DNA from: Curtobacterium sp. ZW137
GTDB taxonomy: Bacteria; Actinomycetota; Actinomycetes; Actinomycetales; Microbacteriaceae
Direction: 5' to 3'
NCBI RefSeq assembly: GCF_003762905.1
Contig: NZ_RJKS01000001.1
Location: 62,001 to 126,000, forward strand
DNA length: 64,000 nucleotides
Position numbers and translations under genes: made by a program. Under the pieces are notes generated by a model that ran no database searches, was not told the origin of the DNA, and saw only the letters and a list, made by a program, of their open reading frames with translations. Of the stretch, positions 17,329 to 25,786 are shown piece by piece (positions within the stretch are counted from its first letter, which is position 1; the number at the start of each line of letters is the position of its first letter).

Positions 17329-17877
17329 GTGAGCACTGCACTCCTCGTCATGGACTACCAGAACAGCATCGTCGACCGGCTCGGGACCGAGGAGGTCCTC
17401 GCGGCGGCGACCGCTGCCGTCTCGGCCGCCCGGGAGCGGGGCATCCCGGTCGTGTGCGTCCGCGTGGCGTTCCGGCCGGGTGCTCCCGAGGCCGCGCCGA
17501 CGAACAAGATGTTCGGCAGGATGCGGGAGCGCATCGCCTACCAGACGCCCGAGTCCACGCAGATCCACTCCGCGTTCGGGGTCGGCGACGACGACATCGT
17601 CGTGACGAAGCTCCGCGTCAGCGCCTTCGCCGGGTCGGACCTCGAGGTGCTCCTCCGCGGGCTGGAGGTCCGGGACCTCGTCCTCGCCGGCATCGCCACG
17701 AGCGGTGTCGTGCTCTCGACGCTGCGGCAGGCGGCGGACCTGGACTTCGGGCTGACCGTGCTCGCCGACGCGTGCTCGGACGGCGACCCCGAGGTGCACC
17801 GGGTGCTGCTCGAGAAGGTGTTCCCGCGCCAGGCGGAGGTCACCACGACCGCCGAGTGGACCGCGTCCCTCAGCTGA
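17329..17877 (+). CDS. isochorismatase-fold protein lacking the catalytic cysteine
   Basis: A 182-residue member of the isochorismatase-like hydrolase family. D9 (LLVMDYQN) and K94 (VTKLRVSAF) match two residues of the usual Asp-Lys-Cys triad. The third position, in the block GIATSGVVLSTLRQAAD, is V127 where most members have Cys (TSGCV). A cysteine-based nicotinamidase- or carbamoyl-type hydrolase reaction is therefore unlikely unless another residue substitutes; a few isochorismatases do work without Cys. Its 3' end overlaps the convergent helicase gene by 8 bp. Confidence 0.88.
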   Translation: MSTALLVMDYQNSIVDRLGTEEVLAAATAAVSAARERGIPVVCVRVAFRPGAPEAAPTNKMFGRMRERIAYQTPESTQIHSAFGVGDDDIVVTKLRVSAFAGSDLEVLLRGLEVRDLVLAGIATSGVVLSTLRQAADLDFGLTVLADACSDGDPEVHRVLLEKVFPRQAEVTTTAEWTASLS

Positions 17878-20800
17878 GGAGCGAGCGGATGTCCTCGGGG
17901 GAGAGGTCGTCGGCGAACAGTGCGTCGTCGTCGATCATCGCCTGGAACAGCTGCGCCTTCCGCGCCGCGAGCGCCAGCACCTTCTCCTCGATGGTGTCCT
18001 CCGCGATGAGCCGGTTCACGTTCACCGACCGGGTCTGACCGATGCGGTGCGTCCGGTCGACCGCCTGGGACTCGGCCGCCGGGTTCCACCAGGGGTCGAG
18101 CACGAACACGGTGTCCGCCTCGGTCAGGGTGAGCCCGAACCCGCCGGCCTTGAGCGAGATGAGGAACGCGGGCGTCGAGCCGCTGCGGAAGCGCTCGATG
18201 ACCTTCGTGCGCCCCCGGGTGGACCCGTCGAGGTAGTCGTACCCGATCCCGCGCGCGTCGAGGGCGTCGGCGACCATCTTGAGGAACGACGTGAACTGGC
18301 TGAACACGAGCGCGCGGCGCCCCTCGGCGGCGAGCTGTTCGAGCTCGTCGAGCAGCAGCTCCAGCTTCGCCGAGGGGATCTCCGACGCGCCCTCGGCCGG
18401 GTCCGCGACGAGCGCCGGCGAGAGCGCCAGCATCCGGAGCAGCGTGAGCGACCGGAACACGATCATCCGGTTGCGGTCGAGGTCGTCGATGAGGTCGAGG
18501 ACCTTGAGGCGCTCCCGGTTCAGGGTGCGCTCGTAGACCTCGCGGTGGGCGGGGTCGAGCGTCACCCGGACGACCTGTTCCTGCTTCGGGGGCAGGTCCG
18601 CGGCGACGCTCTCCTTCGTCCGCCGGAGCATCAGCGGGCGGATCCGCCGACGGAGCCGGGCGGTGAGTTCCCGGCGGGCTTCGCCACGGAGGTCCGGCGA
18701 CGCGAGCGGCTTCACGTAGTCGTCGCCGAACCGTGTCCACGACGACAGCAGCCCGGGCGCGACGATCGAGAACAGCGCCCAGAGGTCGGTCAGCCCGTTC
18801 TCGAGCGGTGTGCCGGTGATCGCGATCTTCACCGGCGCCCGGAGCTCCGCGGCCACCCGGTGCGTCTGCGACTGCGGGTTCTTCACGAACTGCGCCTCGT
18901 CGAGCAGTACCGCCGACCACGACAGGTCGGTGTACGCCTGCTCGTCGAGCCGGAGCAGCGCGTAGGACGTCACGACGACGTCCGCCGCTGCGGCCTGCCG
19001 GGCGACGAGCGCCGGGTCCTTCAACGAGGTCGTCGTCACGGTGGCGACGCGGAGCGAGGGCACGAAGCGGGCCGCTTCGAGCGCCCAGTTCCCGACGACG
19101 GAGGTCGGCGCGACGACGAGGAACGGCGGTGCGTCCGGTGCCGCCTGACGCTGCTCGGCGATCATCGTGAGCGCCTGCAGGGTCTTCCCGAGCCCCATGT
19201 CGTCGGCGAGCACCCCGCCCACCCCGTGCGTCACCAGGAACGACAGCCACGCGTACCCGGAGAGCTGGTACGGCCGCAGGTCGGCGTGCACCGTGCTCGG
19301 CACGACGACGTCCGTCGGCGGTGCCGCGTCGAGCAGCCGCGCCGCCATCGCCTGCCACCGCTCGTCGTGGTCGGTCTCGTCGGCGAGCTGGTCGAACTCG
19401 GACCACAGCCCGGCCTGGAGCGGCGTGACCGTCATCGGCTGCGACGGTTCCCACTCGTTCTGCTCGCGGGCTTCCTCGATGAGTTCCTTGAGTCGGTCGA
19501 ACGCGGGGTCCCCGAGCGACAGGTAGGAGTTGTCGACGAGCTTCAGCCGCCGCTGCCGGCTCGCGAGCGCCGTGAGCAGCGGCGTGAACGGGATCTCCTT
19601 GCCGTTGACGCTGACGATGATCCCGAGGTCGAACCAGTCGTGCTTGTCCGACGGCATCGTCGTGACGCGGATGTGCGGCCGGCCGCTCAGCCGCTCGTAG
19701 TCCAGCCGCTCGCCCTGCACCACGACGCGGACACCGTGCTCGGGCAATGCCGGCAGCAGCTCGTTCGCCAGGACGGCGACGTCGGCGCCGTCGACGGTGC
19801 CGTCAACGAACCAGTCCAGTCCACCCCCGGGACCGACGGGAGGCTCGGCTCGGCCCGCGTCGTCGGCCGTCGGCTCCGACGGGGTCGCGTCGTCCGCCGC
19901 GCGGACGCCCGTCAGGTCGGGGAGCGGCCCGTGCACGGCAACGGGGTCCTTCCGCCCGTCCACGTGCCACCGCCACTGCAGGTGTGCGACGTCGTCGGTG
20001 CGGGGTGCCCGCGCCGGCTCGAACGTCACCGTGAGCACGAGTTCGGGCGGGGTCCGTTCCGGGAGCTCGATCGAGCCGTCGGAGCTCACGAGTCCGAGCG
20101 CTCCGCGGAGCCGCGGGGACCAGTCCGCCAGGAACTCGTCGACCTCGTTGCCCGGGACCTGGATGCGGGTGCCCTCGACGAGCATGCGGCGCTGGTCGTC
20201 CGGCACGGGCTCGGGCGTCGGGGCGAGCTCGACCCGGAAGTCGGGGGACTCCCGCGGGACGTAGAGGCCGTGGTCGCCGATGAGTCGAGCGGCTCCGTCC
20301 ACGACCGGGCGTCCGTCGAGCACGGCGCTGGTGCCGATCACGAGACCACGCTCGGAGCGGGCGACGTCGAGCAGCACGCGGGCTTCATCGCCGAGCACGA
20401 CACCGCCCTCCCGCTTCCCGGTGACGAACGCGATCCCGAGCGCCGGGGCCTGGCGCAGCAGCGGCCAGAGCAGCGGGCTCTGGAAGTCGTCGAGGTGGAT
20501 CCAGTCGCTCTCCCCGGGCAGCCCCGCGAGCGCACCCGCACGGTGCAGCGCGGCGAACTGCAGGAACCAGGCGTGCTGCTCCGCGCCGAGGCCGAGCCGG
20601 TTCATCGAGTAGGGGAGCGTGCCCCACGTCAGCTGCCCGCGCACCCAGTTGCCCGCGCCGCTCCGAGTGACCGGGCGGACCCCGAGTCGCACCGACCGCG
20701 ATGCCGTGGGCAGCGCTCGCCCGGCGGCCCGCGCTCGCGCGGCCATCCGGGCCGGGACCGCGTCGCGGAGCTCGAACTGCAGACCGAGGGGCGTGACGCC

Positions 20801-21208
20801 CGAGGACGCGACCGGTGGCGGGGTGTCACCGGCGAGGCGGGCGACCTCGTGCCTCCAGTCCGGTGCCGGCGGAGCCGGTTCTGCCGAGCGGGGGCCGGCC
20901 TGCGCGGCGAGGGCACGCGCGTTGATGGTGAGGAGCGCTGCGGCGACGTGCTTGCACTCGCCGCCGATGGGGCAGGAGCAGCGGGACCGGACCGGGCGGA
21001 CGAACTCGCCGCGGGCGACGGTGGTGTCGACGGAGACGACGTAGGGGTCGTCCTCGGAGCCGGCGACGCTGGCGGTGATGGTGCCGTCGTCGTGGAAGGT
21101 GGCTTCCTCGACCAGGCCGCGGCGGACGATGTCCCGTGCGCGGCCGAAGGTCTGCGGCCCGACGAAGCGGATGACGTCGACGGCGTCGATCATCGGGGCG
21201 GCAGGCAC
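17870..21208 (-). CDS. SNF2-family DNA-dependent ATPase with SWIM zinc finger
   Basis: An 1112-residue protein. An N-terminal SWIM finger (CSCPIGGECKHVAAALL, CxCx..CxH) is followed by a large middle region and the SNF2 motor: Walker A DDMGLGKT near residue 670, LLDEAQFVKN for motif II, ITGTPLENGLTDLW for motif III, then LVFSQFTSFLKM, SLKAGGFGLTLTEADTVFVLDPWWNPAAE and the arginine-finger block VDRTHRIGQTR. It is an HepA/RapA-like translocase; the likely role is remodelling protein-DNA complexes or stalled polymerase (inference). Start could be the Met at residue 6. Confidence 0.9.
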   Translation of the reverse strand: MPAAPMIDAVDVIRFVGPQTFGRARDIVRRGLVEEATFHDDGTITASVAGSEDDPYVVSVDTTVARGEFVRPVRSRCSCPIGGECKHVAAALLTINARALAAQAGPRSAEPAPPAPDWRHEVARLAGDTPPPVASSGVTPLGLQFELRDAVPARMAARARAAGRALPTASRSVRLGVRPVTRSGAGNWVRGQLTWGTLPYSMNRLGLGAEQHAWFLQFAALHRAGALAGLPGESDWIHLDDFQSPLLWPLLRQAPALGIAFVTGKREGGVVLGDEARVLLDVARSERGLVIGTSAVLDGRPVVDGAARLIGDHGLYVPRESPDFRVELAPTPEPVPDDQRRMLVEGTRIQVPGNEVDEFLADWSPRLRGALGLVSSDGSIELPERTPPELVLTVTFEPARAPRTDDVAHLQWRWHVDGRKDPVAVHGPLPDLTGVRAADDATPSEPTADDAGRAEPPVGPGGGLDWFVDGTVDGADVAVLANELLPALPEHGVRVVVQGERLDYERLSGRPHIRVTTMPSDKHDWFDLGIIVSVNGKEIPFTPLLTALASRQRRLKLVDNSYLSLGDPAFDRLKELIEEAREQNEWEPSQPMTVTPLQAGLWSEFDQLADETDHDERWQAMAARLLDAAPPTDVVVPSTVHADLRPYQLSGYAWLSFLVTHGVGGVLADDMGLGKTLQALTMIAEQRQAAPDAPPFLVVAPTSVVGNWALEAARFVPSLRVATVTTTSLKDPALVARQAAAADVVVTSYALLRLDEQAYTDLSWSAVLLDEAQFVKNPQSQTHRVAAELRAPVKIAITGTPLENGLTDLWALFSIVAPGLLSSWTRFGDDYVKPLASPDLRGEARRELTARLRRRIRPLMLRRTKESVAADLPPKQEQVVRVTLDPAHREVYERTLNRERLKVLDLIDDLDRNRMIVFRSLTLLRMLALSPALVADPAEGASEIPSAKLELLLDELEQLAAEGRRALVFSQFTSFLKMVADALDARGIGYDYLDGSTRGRTKVIERFRSGSTPAFLISLKAGGFGLTLTEADTVFVLDPWWNPAAESQAVDRTHRIGQTRSVNVNRLIAEDTIEEKVLALAARKAQLFQAMIDDDALFADDLSPEDIRSLLS

Positions 21209-21307
21209 ACGCCCATCGTGCCAGCACCCACCGACCTCCGCGGACCTGCCCCCACCCGGACAGGGGGCTGTCGCGCGCGGACCCGAGCCGTCAGGCTCGG
21301 GAGCACC

Positions 21308-21748
21308 ATGCTGCAGTCACTGGTCTACATGAGCTCCGCCACCGAGCCGTTCGACGACGACGCCCTCGAGCGTCTGCTCGACCACGCCCGGATGCGGAAC
21401 ACCGAGGACGGCCTGACCGGGATGCTCGTGCACCGCTCCGGGCGGTTCATGCAGCTGCTCGAGGGACCGTACGACCGGGTGATGGCGACGTACTCGCGGA
21501 TCCTCGAGGACGACCGGCACGGGGACGTCGCCCTGCTCGTCGAGGAGTCGCTGCACACGCGGCGCTTCCCGGACTGGACCATGGCGTACGACCGATCGGA
21601 CGACGCCGACGTGCCCGAGGGCTTCAGCGCGTTCCTCGGCTCTGGCGACCAGAGCGCCGACCGGAGCCGCTCCCGCGAGCTGCTCCGCTGGTTCCGGAAC
21701 CACCCGCTGGCGGACCCGACGGCGTCGGGCGGCAAGCACCGGCGCTAG
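21308..21748 (+). CDS. BLUF-domain blue-light photoreceptor (resident copy)
   Basis: A 146-residue single-domain BLUF protein that would bind FAD. The flavin-pocket residues align with AppA without gaps: Y7 (LVYMS), N31 (RNTEDGLTG), Q49 (FMQLLEGP) and W90 (FPDWTMA). The C-terminal capping region has SRSRELLRWFRNHP. No output domain is attached, so it signals through a partner. Its stop overlaps by two bases the ancestral stop of the permease gene in which the element is integrated. A paralogue, roughly 60% identical by eye and gapless, lies inside the element at 30906. Confidence 0.93.
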   Translation: MLQSLVYMSSATEPFDDDALERLLDHARMRNTEDGLTGMLVHRSGRFMQLLEGPYDRVMATYSRILEDDRHGDVALLVEESLHTRRFPDWTMAYDRSDDADVPEGFSAFLGSGDQSADRSRSRELLRWFRNHPLADPTASGGKHRR

Positions 21749-21761
21749 CGCTGCTGCTCGG

Positions 21762-21802
21762 CGGCCAGCTTGCTGTGCTTCCGGGAGTACCCGAAGTACA
21801 CG
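21762..21802. repeat. attL, 41-bp direct repeat
   Basis: Identical to 37526-37566. It encodes, on the minus strand, the end of the permease reading frame (VYFGYSRKHSKLA). Downstream of it, at 21745-21761, the original last codons (AEQQR and TAG) of that gene are still present outside the element. Confidence 0.92.
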
Positions 21803-21885
21803 ACTCTAGTTGTAGTCGCGTGGTGAAGAGTGGAGTGATCGTTGATTTGGCGGGGATCTCGCTGGTGCGTGGTGTCACTGAGATG

Positions 21886-21905
21886 AGCCCCGTGGTGGGG
21901 CTTTT
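21886..21905 (+). terminator. hairpin AGCCCC-GTGGT-GGGGCT followed by TTT
   Basis: A 6-bp GC-rich stem with a 5-nt loop and a short T run. It sits just inside attL and could stop transcription entering the element from the BLUF side. Confidence 0.5.
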
Positions 21906-21934
21906 GCGGACTCCTTGCGGACTCCTTGCGGACT
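21904..21934. repeat. three TTGCGGACT repeats, candidate integrase arm sites (left)
   Basis: TTGCGGACT occurs at 21904, 21915 and 21926, exactly 11 bp apart, i.e. about one helical turn. The same 9-mer recurs near attR (37493). Part of the array could also supply the -35 of the promoter for the 21949 gene. Confidence 0.7.
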
Positions 21935-21948
21935 TGTACCCTGGCAAC

Positions 21949-22365
21949 ATGAGCGACGCTGCACTGGACCGCATCCAAACTCTTGCGAGGAGCCTCGAAT
22001 TATCTGACGAGTACCTGCAGGGCTCAGACGAGGTGGCCGACCGACTGCGGCGCATGAGCGTCACGTTCGGCGAGCTGCCGAAGGATGAGCCGTGGTTGCG
22101 TGCGTGGCTCGAACGGGAACACGTGAAGGCCGCGATGCTCTTCACCGCCGCAAAGACGAACTACCGCAAGTGGTCCGGCGCGCCTAACGCTGAGGCGAAG
22201 CAGGCTCGCGACAGTGCGATTCGATGCTTCGAGGACTGGAAGGTCACTCTGGTGCAGAACATCGACGCCTACGTGGCATCGAGCCGAACTCAGGATGTGG
22301 TCCGGGCATGGCATGCTAGCGCCGACGCCTTCTTCAACAACCCGACCAACCCAGGATCGCGATGA
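21949..22365 (+). CDS. hypothetical protein
   Basis: A 138-residue soluble, helical, charged protein; not recognised. The ATG at 21949 is chosen because TACCCT lies 6 nt upstream (leaderless spacing, with TTGCGG 16 nt further up as -35) and the upstream frame runs through attL. It is the first gene inside the left end, and its stop overlaps the start of the next small gene (ATGA). Confidence 0.65.
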   Translation: MSDAALDRIQTLARSLELSDEYLQGSDEVADRLRRMSVTFGELPKDEPWLRAWLEREHVKAAMLFTAAKTNYRKWSGAPNAEAKQARDSAIRCFEDWKVTLVQNIDAYVASSRTQDVVRAWHASADAFFNNPTNPGSR

Positions 22366-22481
22366 CTCAGCCTGACAACAACGTGTCGCCCCGCGCGAAG
22401 ATGGTCGGCATCGGCGTTTGCCTGGCCGTCGTCGTGCTCTGCCCGGTGGCCTTCCTGTTCTCGCTGGCCGCGCAGCACTAG
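22362..22481 (+). CDS. small membrane protein (39 aa)
   Basis: A short coding sequence starting ATG at 22362 in a 4-bp overlap with the previous stop. It encodes 13 polar residues, then one hydrophobic helix (MVGIGVCLAVVVLCPVAFLFSLAA). The coupling to the upstream gene is the main evidence that it is translated. Function unknown. Confidence 0.5.
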   Translation: MTQPDNNVSPRAKMVGIGVCLAVVVLCPVAFLFSLAAQH

Positions 22482-22627
22482 CCAAGCGCGTCCTCCGGCT
22501 CGCGCTCGAGGGCGTCGGGGTACGGGGCGCTGGTCTGCTCCTCAGGCTTGGCGCGGTTTACGGCCTGCCACGCGGCGTATCCCGCGGTCAGGGAGAGCCG
22601 AACCCGGCGAGAGCTACGCCGTGCCAC
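22478..22627 (-). pseudogene. C-terminal part of a frameshifted holin-like gene
   Basis: A 49-codon open frame from a GTG at 22627, ending TAG. Its translation LSLTAGYAAWQAVNRAKPEEQ looks like the second helix and charged tail of a phage holin whose first part is encoded in another frame at 22588-22803. One missing base near 22590-22605 would join them. It could also be a separate overlapping gene. Confidence 0.45.
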
Positions 22628-22803
22628 TCATATCCGGTGATCGTGGCCCCGCCCGGAGACGTCTCCTGGACGGCCGCGACAGCCGCGGTGAACGCGCCGC
22701 CCACGCCAGCGGTGAGACCCGCGGCGATCGCCTTGCACGCTTCGGCGAGCTTCTGCCCGACTTCCGCCAGGACCCCAGTACTGGTCTGCTCGTGGTCGCC
22801 CAT
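22588..22803 (-). CDS. holin-like phage protein, N-terminal part
   Basis: A 71-residue reading frame. After a polar start comes a helix (ACKAIAAGLTAGVGGAFTAAVAAV) and the beginning of a second (GVALAGFG) that stops abruptly. The KAIAAGLTAG..GA pattern matches small two-helix actinophage holin-like proteins, which usually continue about 35 residues further; that missing part is found in the -1 frame (22478-22627). Its ATG overlaps the stop of the upstream remnant (ATGA), a phage-style arrangement. Confidence 0.5.
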   Translation of the reverse strand: MGDHEQTSTGVLAEVGQKLAEACKAIAAGLTAGVGGAFTAAVAAVQETSPGGATITGYEWHGVALAGFGSP

Positions 22804-23045
22804 CAGATCTGCACCTTGTTCTTGGCGCGCTTCCGGTGCTCGATCGCGGGGGCGAACGAGCGCTCGTTGCCCTGCCGGGCCGGTGCGATCGCGGACCAGA
22901 ACCGGAACCGCTCGTCGTCGAGGAGCGTCGTGACGCCCGGCTCGATGAGCACGGAGTGCTTGGGCCCGCTATGAAAAGTCAAGCGATTCGGATCGATCGA
23001 CTTCACCCTGACCGGGGCGGCGTTCAGCGCCTTCAATATTCTCGA
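22803..23045 (-). pseudogene. 3' remnant of a phage structural gene
   Basis: The last ~75 codons (from about ALNAAPVRVKSIDPNRL) read like the C-terminus of a phage structural or tail-associated protein, ending in a basic tail NKVQI. The frame continues upstream to 23156, but that part is antisense-like sequence within the GntR gene, so the 5' portion is lost at a junction near 23040. Family not identified. Confidence 0.5.
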
Positions 23046-23335
23046 GCGAAGAAATCTTGATAGCGAGGTCCCCCGCTCGCAACATATCCGCGGGGCGTTG
23101 CTCGAAGGTATCCAGCGGCGGCAAGCTTGCGATACGCGTTCTGAATCGTCTTGCAATTTAACGCAGTTGTTCGTGCGGCTAGTCTGATTGACGGAAGCCG
23201 TGTGCCTTCGGCGAGTCTGCTAGTGTCAACGGCAGTACGGATAACTTTCTCAACGTGTTCTTGCTTCGACCACGGAGATGGGCTTGGTATGAGCAAATTT
23301 ATGCTTATGTCCCCGATGTTCAAAGACCTATTCAC
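23033..23335 (-). CDS. short GntR-family DNA-binding protein
   Basis: A 100-residue winged-helix protein: EHVEKVIRTAVDTSRLAEGTRLPSIRLAARTTALNCKTIQNAYRKLAAAGYL is the GntR HTH with its wing, and there is almost no effector domain after it (YtrA-like or shorter). GTG start overlaps the stop of the zinc-ribbon gene by 4 bp (GTGA), so it is the last gene of a five-gene operon. Visibly richer in A+T than the chromosomal flanks. Confidence 0.8.
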   Translation of the reverse strand: MNRSLNIGDISINLLIPSPSPWSKQEHVEKVIRTAVDTSRLAEGTRLPSIRLAARTTALNCKTIQNAYRKLAAAGYLRATPRGYVASGGPRYQDFFAREY

Positions 23336-23625
23336 TTGCTCAGGCCAAGCCTTACGAGAATCTTTAGTACTCGGTTTTGATGGCGAGACGGTTCTGTTGC
23401 GAGCGACTCAGCTGTCGGCTCATCAATCACAAGAAATCCTGCAGCTCCACAATTCCCGCAAGTGTAGAGCCACTCGTGAACGGCGAGGCCAACGCCAAAG
23501 TAGTTGTTCTTCACCGGGAATACTGAGTCCAAACAATTCGGGCAAGCGTACGAGCGTCTTGAAGGGGCAAGGGTGCTTCGAGCCGGCAGTGTCGGATGAA
23601 TGGGTTTTTCCCGGGAGTTATTCAT
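23332..23625 (-). CDS. zinc-ribbon protein, unknown function
   Basis: A 97-residue protein with two Cys pairs, CPNC at about 44 and CGNC near 68, which should bind one zinc. The ATG at 23625 overlaps the end of the TetR gene by 8 bp; the frame is open further upstream but only within TetR. Its place between two regulators suggests a regulatory or adaptor role (inference). Not recognised as a known family. Confidence 0.65.
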   Translation of the reverse strand: MNNSREKPIHPTLPARSTLAPSRRSYACPNCLDSVFPVKNNYFGVGLAVHEWLYTCGNCGAAGFLVIDEPTAESLATEPSRHQNRVLKILVRLGLSK

Positions 23626-24217
23626 GAACTGCGAAGACAGGGCTCGACGGGACGCTGGAAGACCAGCTCTGACTGATCCTTGACGCCTCCTGATGCCAGA
23701 TGCGAACAGTAACTTCGCCGAGCTGATCATTACCGGCATCCATCTTCAGCGTTAAGAACAAGCCGACTATTGCTGAGACTTGGTTAACGGTGATTTTGGT
23801 CGATTGCTCCCTGCCCATGCTCACCAGCACGTCCCGTCGGAATTGCACCGAGCTCCGTCGAAGCAGTCGCGCGAAGCTATCGGACTGAGCAGAGGAGAGA
23901 GGAATATCTGCTCCGGAAAACTCGAGGAGTGGCATTTGGCGATCTGAGGTGCGAAGTACTTGTGCAAGGCCCTCGACTGTGCCATGTTCCTCAAGCGCTG
24001 AGGCGACAAAACGATCCCACCGGATATCACGCCTGTCATAGATTGCAAATAAGAAGCCAGCACGCGTTGGAAAATGAGTCAAGATCGCGCGGAGTGGAAC
24101 GCCGAGTAGTTGTGCCAGGTGTTCGAGCGTAGGCATTCGCAGGAGGCAAGTGGCGCTATGACGGTCGGTAGAACGCAAAAGTGCGCGGCGCGCTTCGAGC
24201 ATTGGCGTATTGTCCAT
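23618..24217 (-). CDS. TetR/AcrR-family regulator
   Basis: A 199-residue regulator. The HTH is PTLEHLAQLLGVPLRAILTHFPTRAGFLFAIYDRRD, matching the helix 2-helix 4 region of TetR proteins though the first helix is divergent. The remainder is an all-helical ligand-binding domain. It starts 19 bp after the DUF916-like gene and overlaps the next gene by 8 bp, within the WxL-DUF916-TetR-zinc ribbon-GntR operon, so it likely controls that operon or the divergent TetR gene. Confidence 0.8.
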   Translation of the reverse strand: MDNTPMLEARRALLRSTDRHSATCLLRMPTLEHLAQLLGVPLRAILTHFPTRAGFLFAIYDRRDIRWDRFVASALEEHGTVEGLAQVLRTSDRQMPLLEFSGADIPLSSAQSDSFARLLRRSSVQFRRDVLVSMGREQSTKITVNQVSAIVGLFLTLKMDAGNDQLGEVTVRIWHQEASRISQSWSSSVPSSPVFAVHE

Positions 24218-24236
24218 ACGGAATCATTGCCGATGG

Positions 24237-25253
24237 TTACGGCTTTCCCCCGCGAGATTGGTAGCGCTTCCGGAATTTGCGGATTAGAAGCACGGTGGCA
24301 ATCACCATGCCGCCAAGTACAACCGCGATAACTGTTGGCCAGGCGGGGGAAGCGGTCGGCTCGATGACAGTCGCGTGAACCTTATTGAGGGCCAGTTTGG
24401 CCGAGGATTCGCGTGTAACAGTGCCGCTACGCGCTTCAACAGTTGCGTTCCATGTTCCAATTGGGAGCTTTGTCGACGTGCGGAATTTCAGGGTTCCCGA
24501 CTGGCCTGGTGCCAAAGAAACTATTCGTGCACCAGTGAATGGACCTGCGCTCATTTTTCCGGGGCCTTCAGATAAGCTTAGGCGCCCTTCAAGATCGACG
24601 GCGAGCTGCCCGATATTCCGAACTCTGGCGGTAATGAGTGGAAAATCGGAGGAGTCAAGGGAACTATGGAGATGGTCGATTGTAAAATCTGTGGTGGCAC
24701 GCCCGGCTCCGGAGACATCGATGTACGCTCGAATGCCGACCCGATTCACAACCTGAACAGTTTTGCTCTGGGATGCGCGCATTTCAGCCCAAATGACGGC
24801 ATAGTACTCCCCGCCGGCTGCATCTGCTGGAATCTCTATGGATACGTTCACATCAACAGAGCTTCCGTTGTGAATTGCTGCACTCGTACGGTCGAGGGAG
24901 GTCCAGTCGGACAGCTCGTTTCGGTCGTTGCTACTCACGTCGAAAGTACCATCGCCGATTGTCGCGCCCGTCGCATACACTCGGATATCTTTTGTGGCTG
25001 ACGTGGCGTTGGTGATCCGGATCTTCCGGCGGATGACGGTTCCGGGCGAGGCGCTCTGGGTTATGTACTCACGGGCTCGAGGGTCATCGGCCTGGTCGAC
25101 GGGGACGTCGAGGAGGCGTATCCCGAGTCCGGTATCTGCCGCAGGAGCCGTGCTTTGCGTCTCTTGATCAGCTGCGCTGGCCGGGCCCGCTCCTATTAGG
25201 AGGATTATTCCGGCCAGAGTTGCAGTGGTGAGCCAGAGAAGCGTTCTGCTCAC
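24237..25253 (-). CDS. DUF916-like secreted, membrane-anchored protein
   Basis: A 338-residue protein with a signal peptide (LLWLTTATLAGIILLIGAGPASA), a first Ig-like domain (LGIRLLDVP..., PGTVIRRKIRITNAT, then EYYAVIWAEMRA), a second (FPLITARVRNIGQLAVDLEG, IGTWNATVEARSG) and a C-terminal membrane helix (WPTVIAVVLGGMVIATVLLI) with a basic tail. This is the architecture of DUF916/DUF3324 partners of WxL proteins in Firmicutes, which hold WxL proteins at the cell wall. The GTG at 25253 is 2 nt after the WxL-like stop. Confidence 0.8.
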   Translation of the reverse strand: MSRTLLWLTTATLAGIILLIGAGPASAADQETQSTAPAADTGLGIRLLDVPVDQADDPRAREYITQSASPGTVIRRKIRITNATSATKDIRVYATGATIGDGTFDVSSNDRNELSDWTSLDRTSAAIHNGSSVDVNVSIEIPADAAGGEYYAVIWAEMRASQSKTVQVVNRVGIRAYIDVSGAGRATTDFTIDHLHSSLDSSDFPLITARVRNIGQLAVDLEGRLSLSEGPGKMSAGPFTGARIVSLAPGQSGTLKFRTSTKLPIGTWNATVEARSGTVTRESSAKLALNKVHATVIEPTASPAWPTVIAVVLGGMVIATVLLIRKFRKRYQSRGGKP

Positions 25254-25255
25254 GG

Positions 25256-25786
25256 TCAGGCTACGGAGTGTGTGAGGGTCGCGATGTAGTCGTCCGAAGC
25301 GAGGGCGTCGGCGGGGACGGCCAGCGCGATCGCGGCGTCCCACGAAGCGGAGTTGTTTCCGGTAACGTCCGCCGCCTCCTGGACGGTGGTCGCCTGTGCC
25401 CCGCCGGTAGTTGAGTGCTCGGTGACGGTTGCGGTGCCGGTTGTGGTGGCGGTGGTGGGCGTGTATGAAGCGTCTTCACTCGGGATGGTGGTCCCGAGTG
25501 AAGCGGAACGGAAGTCGCTAATGCTCGCAGTTGCAGCCCACCCAGCCGTGCCTGCGCGGAGGTCGGTGACGGTGATGGCAGTCAGCGGGGCGCGGCCCAC
25601 CTGTCCCGGCGTGATGGCACCCAGATCTAGGTCACCGGGCGCGCTGATGGAAAGTCCGCCTGAAGCAACCGCGGCGGTCACTGAAGTGTCGGCAGTGGCA
25701 GCAGACGCCGGCAGCGTGGTAACCAGCGCGCTGGCGGCGACTAGGACGACAGCGAGCCCGCTGATGGCAATGGTCTTCTGGAACAT
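25256..25786 (-). CDS. WxL-like secreted surface protein
   Basis: A 176-residue exported protein: signal peptide about residues 1-30 ending ALVTTLPASA, then a beta-rich domain with LDLGAITPGQ, ITVTDLRAGTAGWAATASISDF and a final YIATLTHSVA strand. This is the WxL-domain layout, with a single W motif. WxL domains bind peptidoglycan non-covalently and pair with DUF916 proteins, as here. The ATG at 25786 has an AAAGGAAA Shine-Dalgarno. First gene of a five-gene operon. Confidence 0.72.
   Translation of the reverse strand: MFQKTIAISGLAVVLVAASALVTTLPASAATADTSVTAAVASGGLSISAPGDLDLGAITPGQVGRAPLTAITVTDLRAGTAGWAATASISDFRSASLGTTIPSEDASYTPTTATTTGTATVTEHSTTGGAQATTVQEAADVTGNNSASWDAAIALAVPADALASDDYIATLTHSVA

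Noticed and set aside
18047-21307. Plus-strand open frame leading into the BLUF gene, suggesting a giant fusion
   Set aside because: Only the last 146 codons are BLUF; the rest is antisense to the SNF2 gene and has no protein character. BLUF starts at the ATG at 21308.
22803-23156. A complete 117-residue phage protein
   Set aside because: Its first 40 codons are read antisense-like through the GntR gene in another frame; only the C-terminal part is phage-like.
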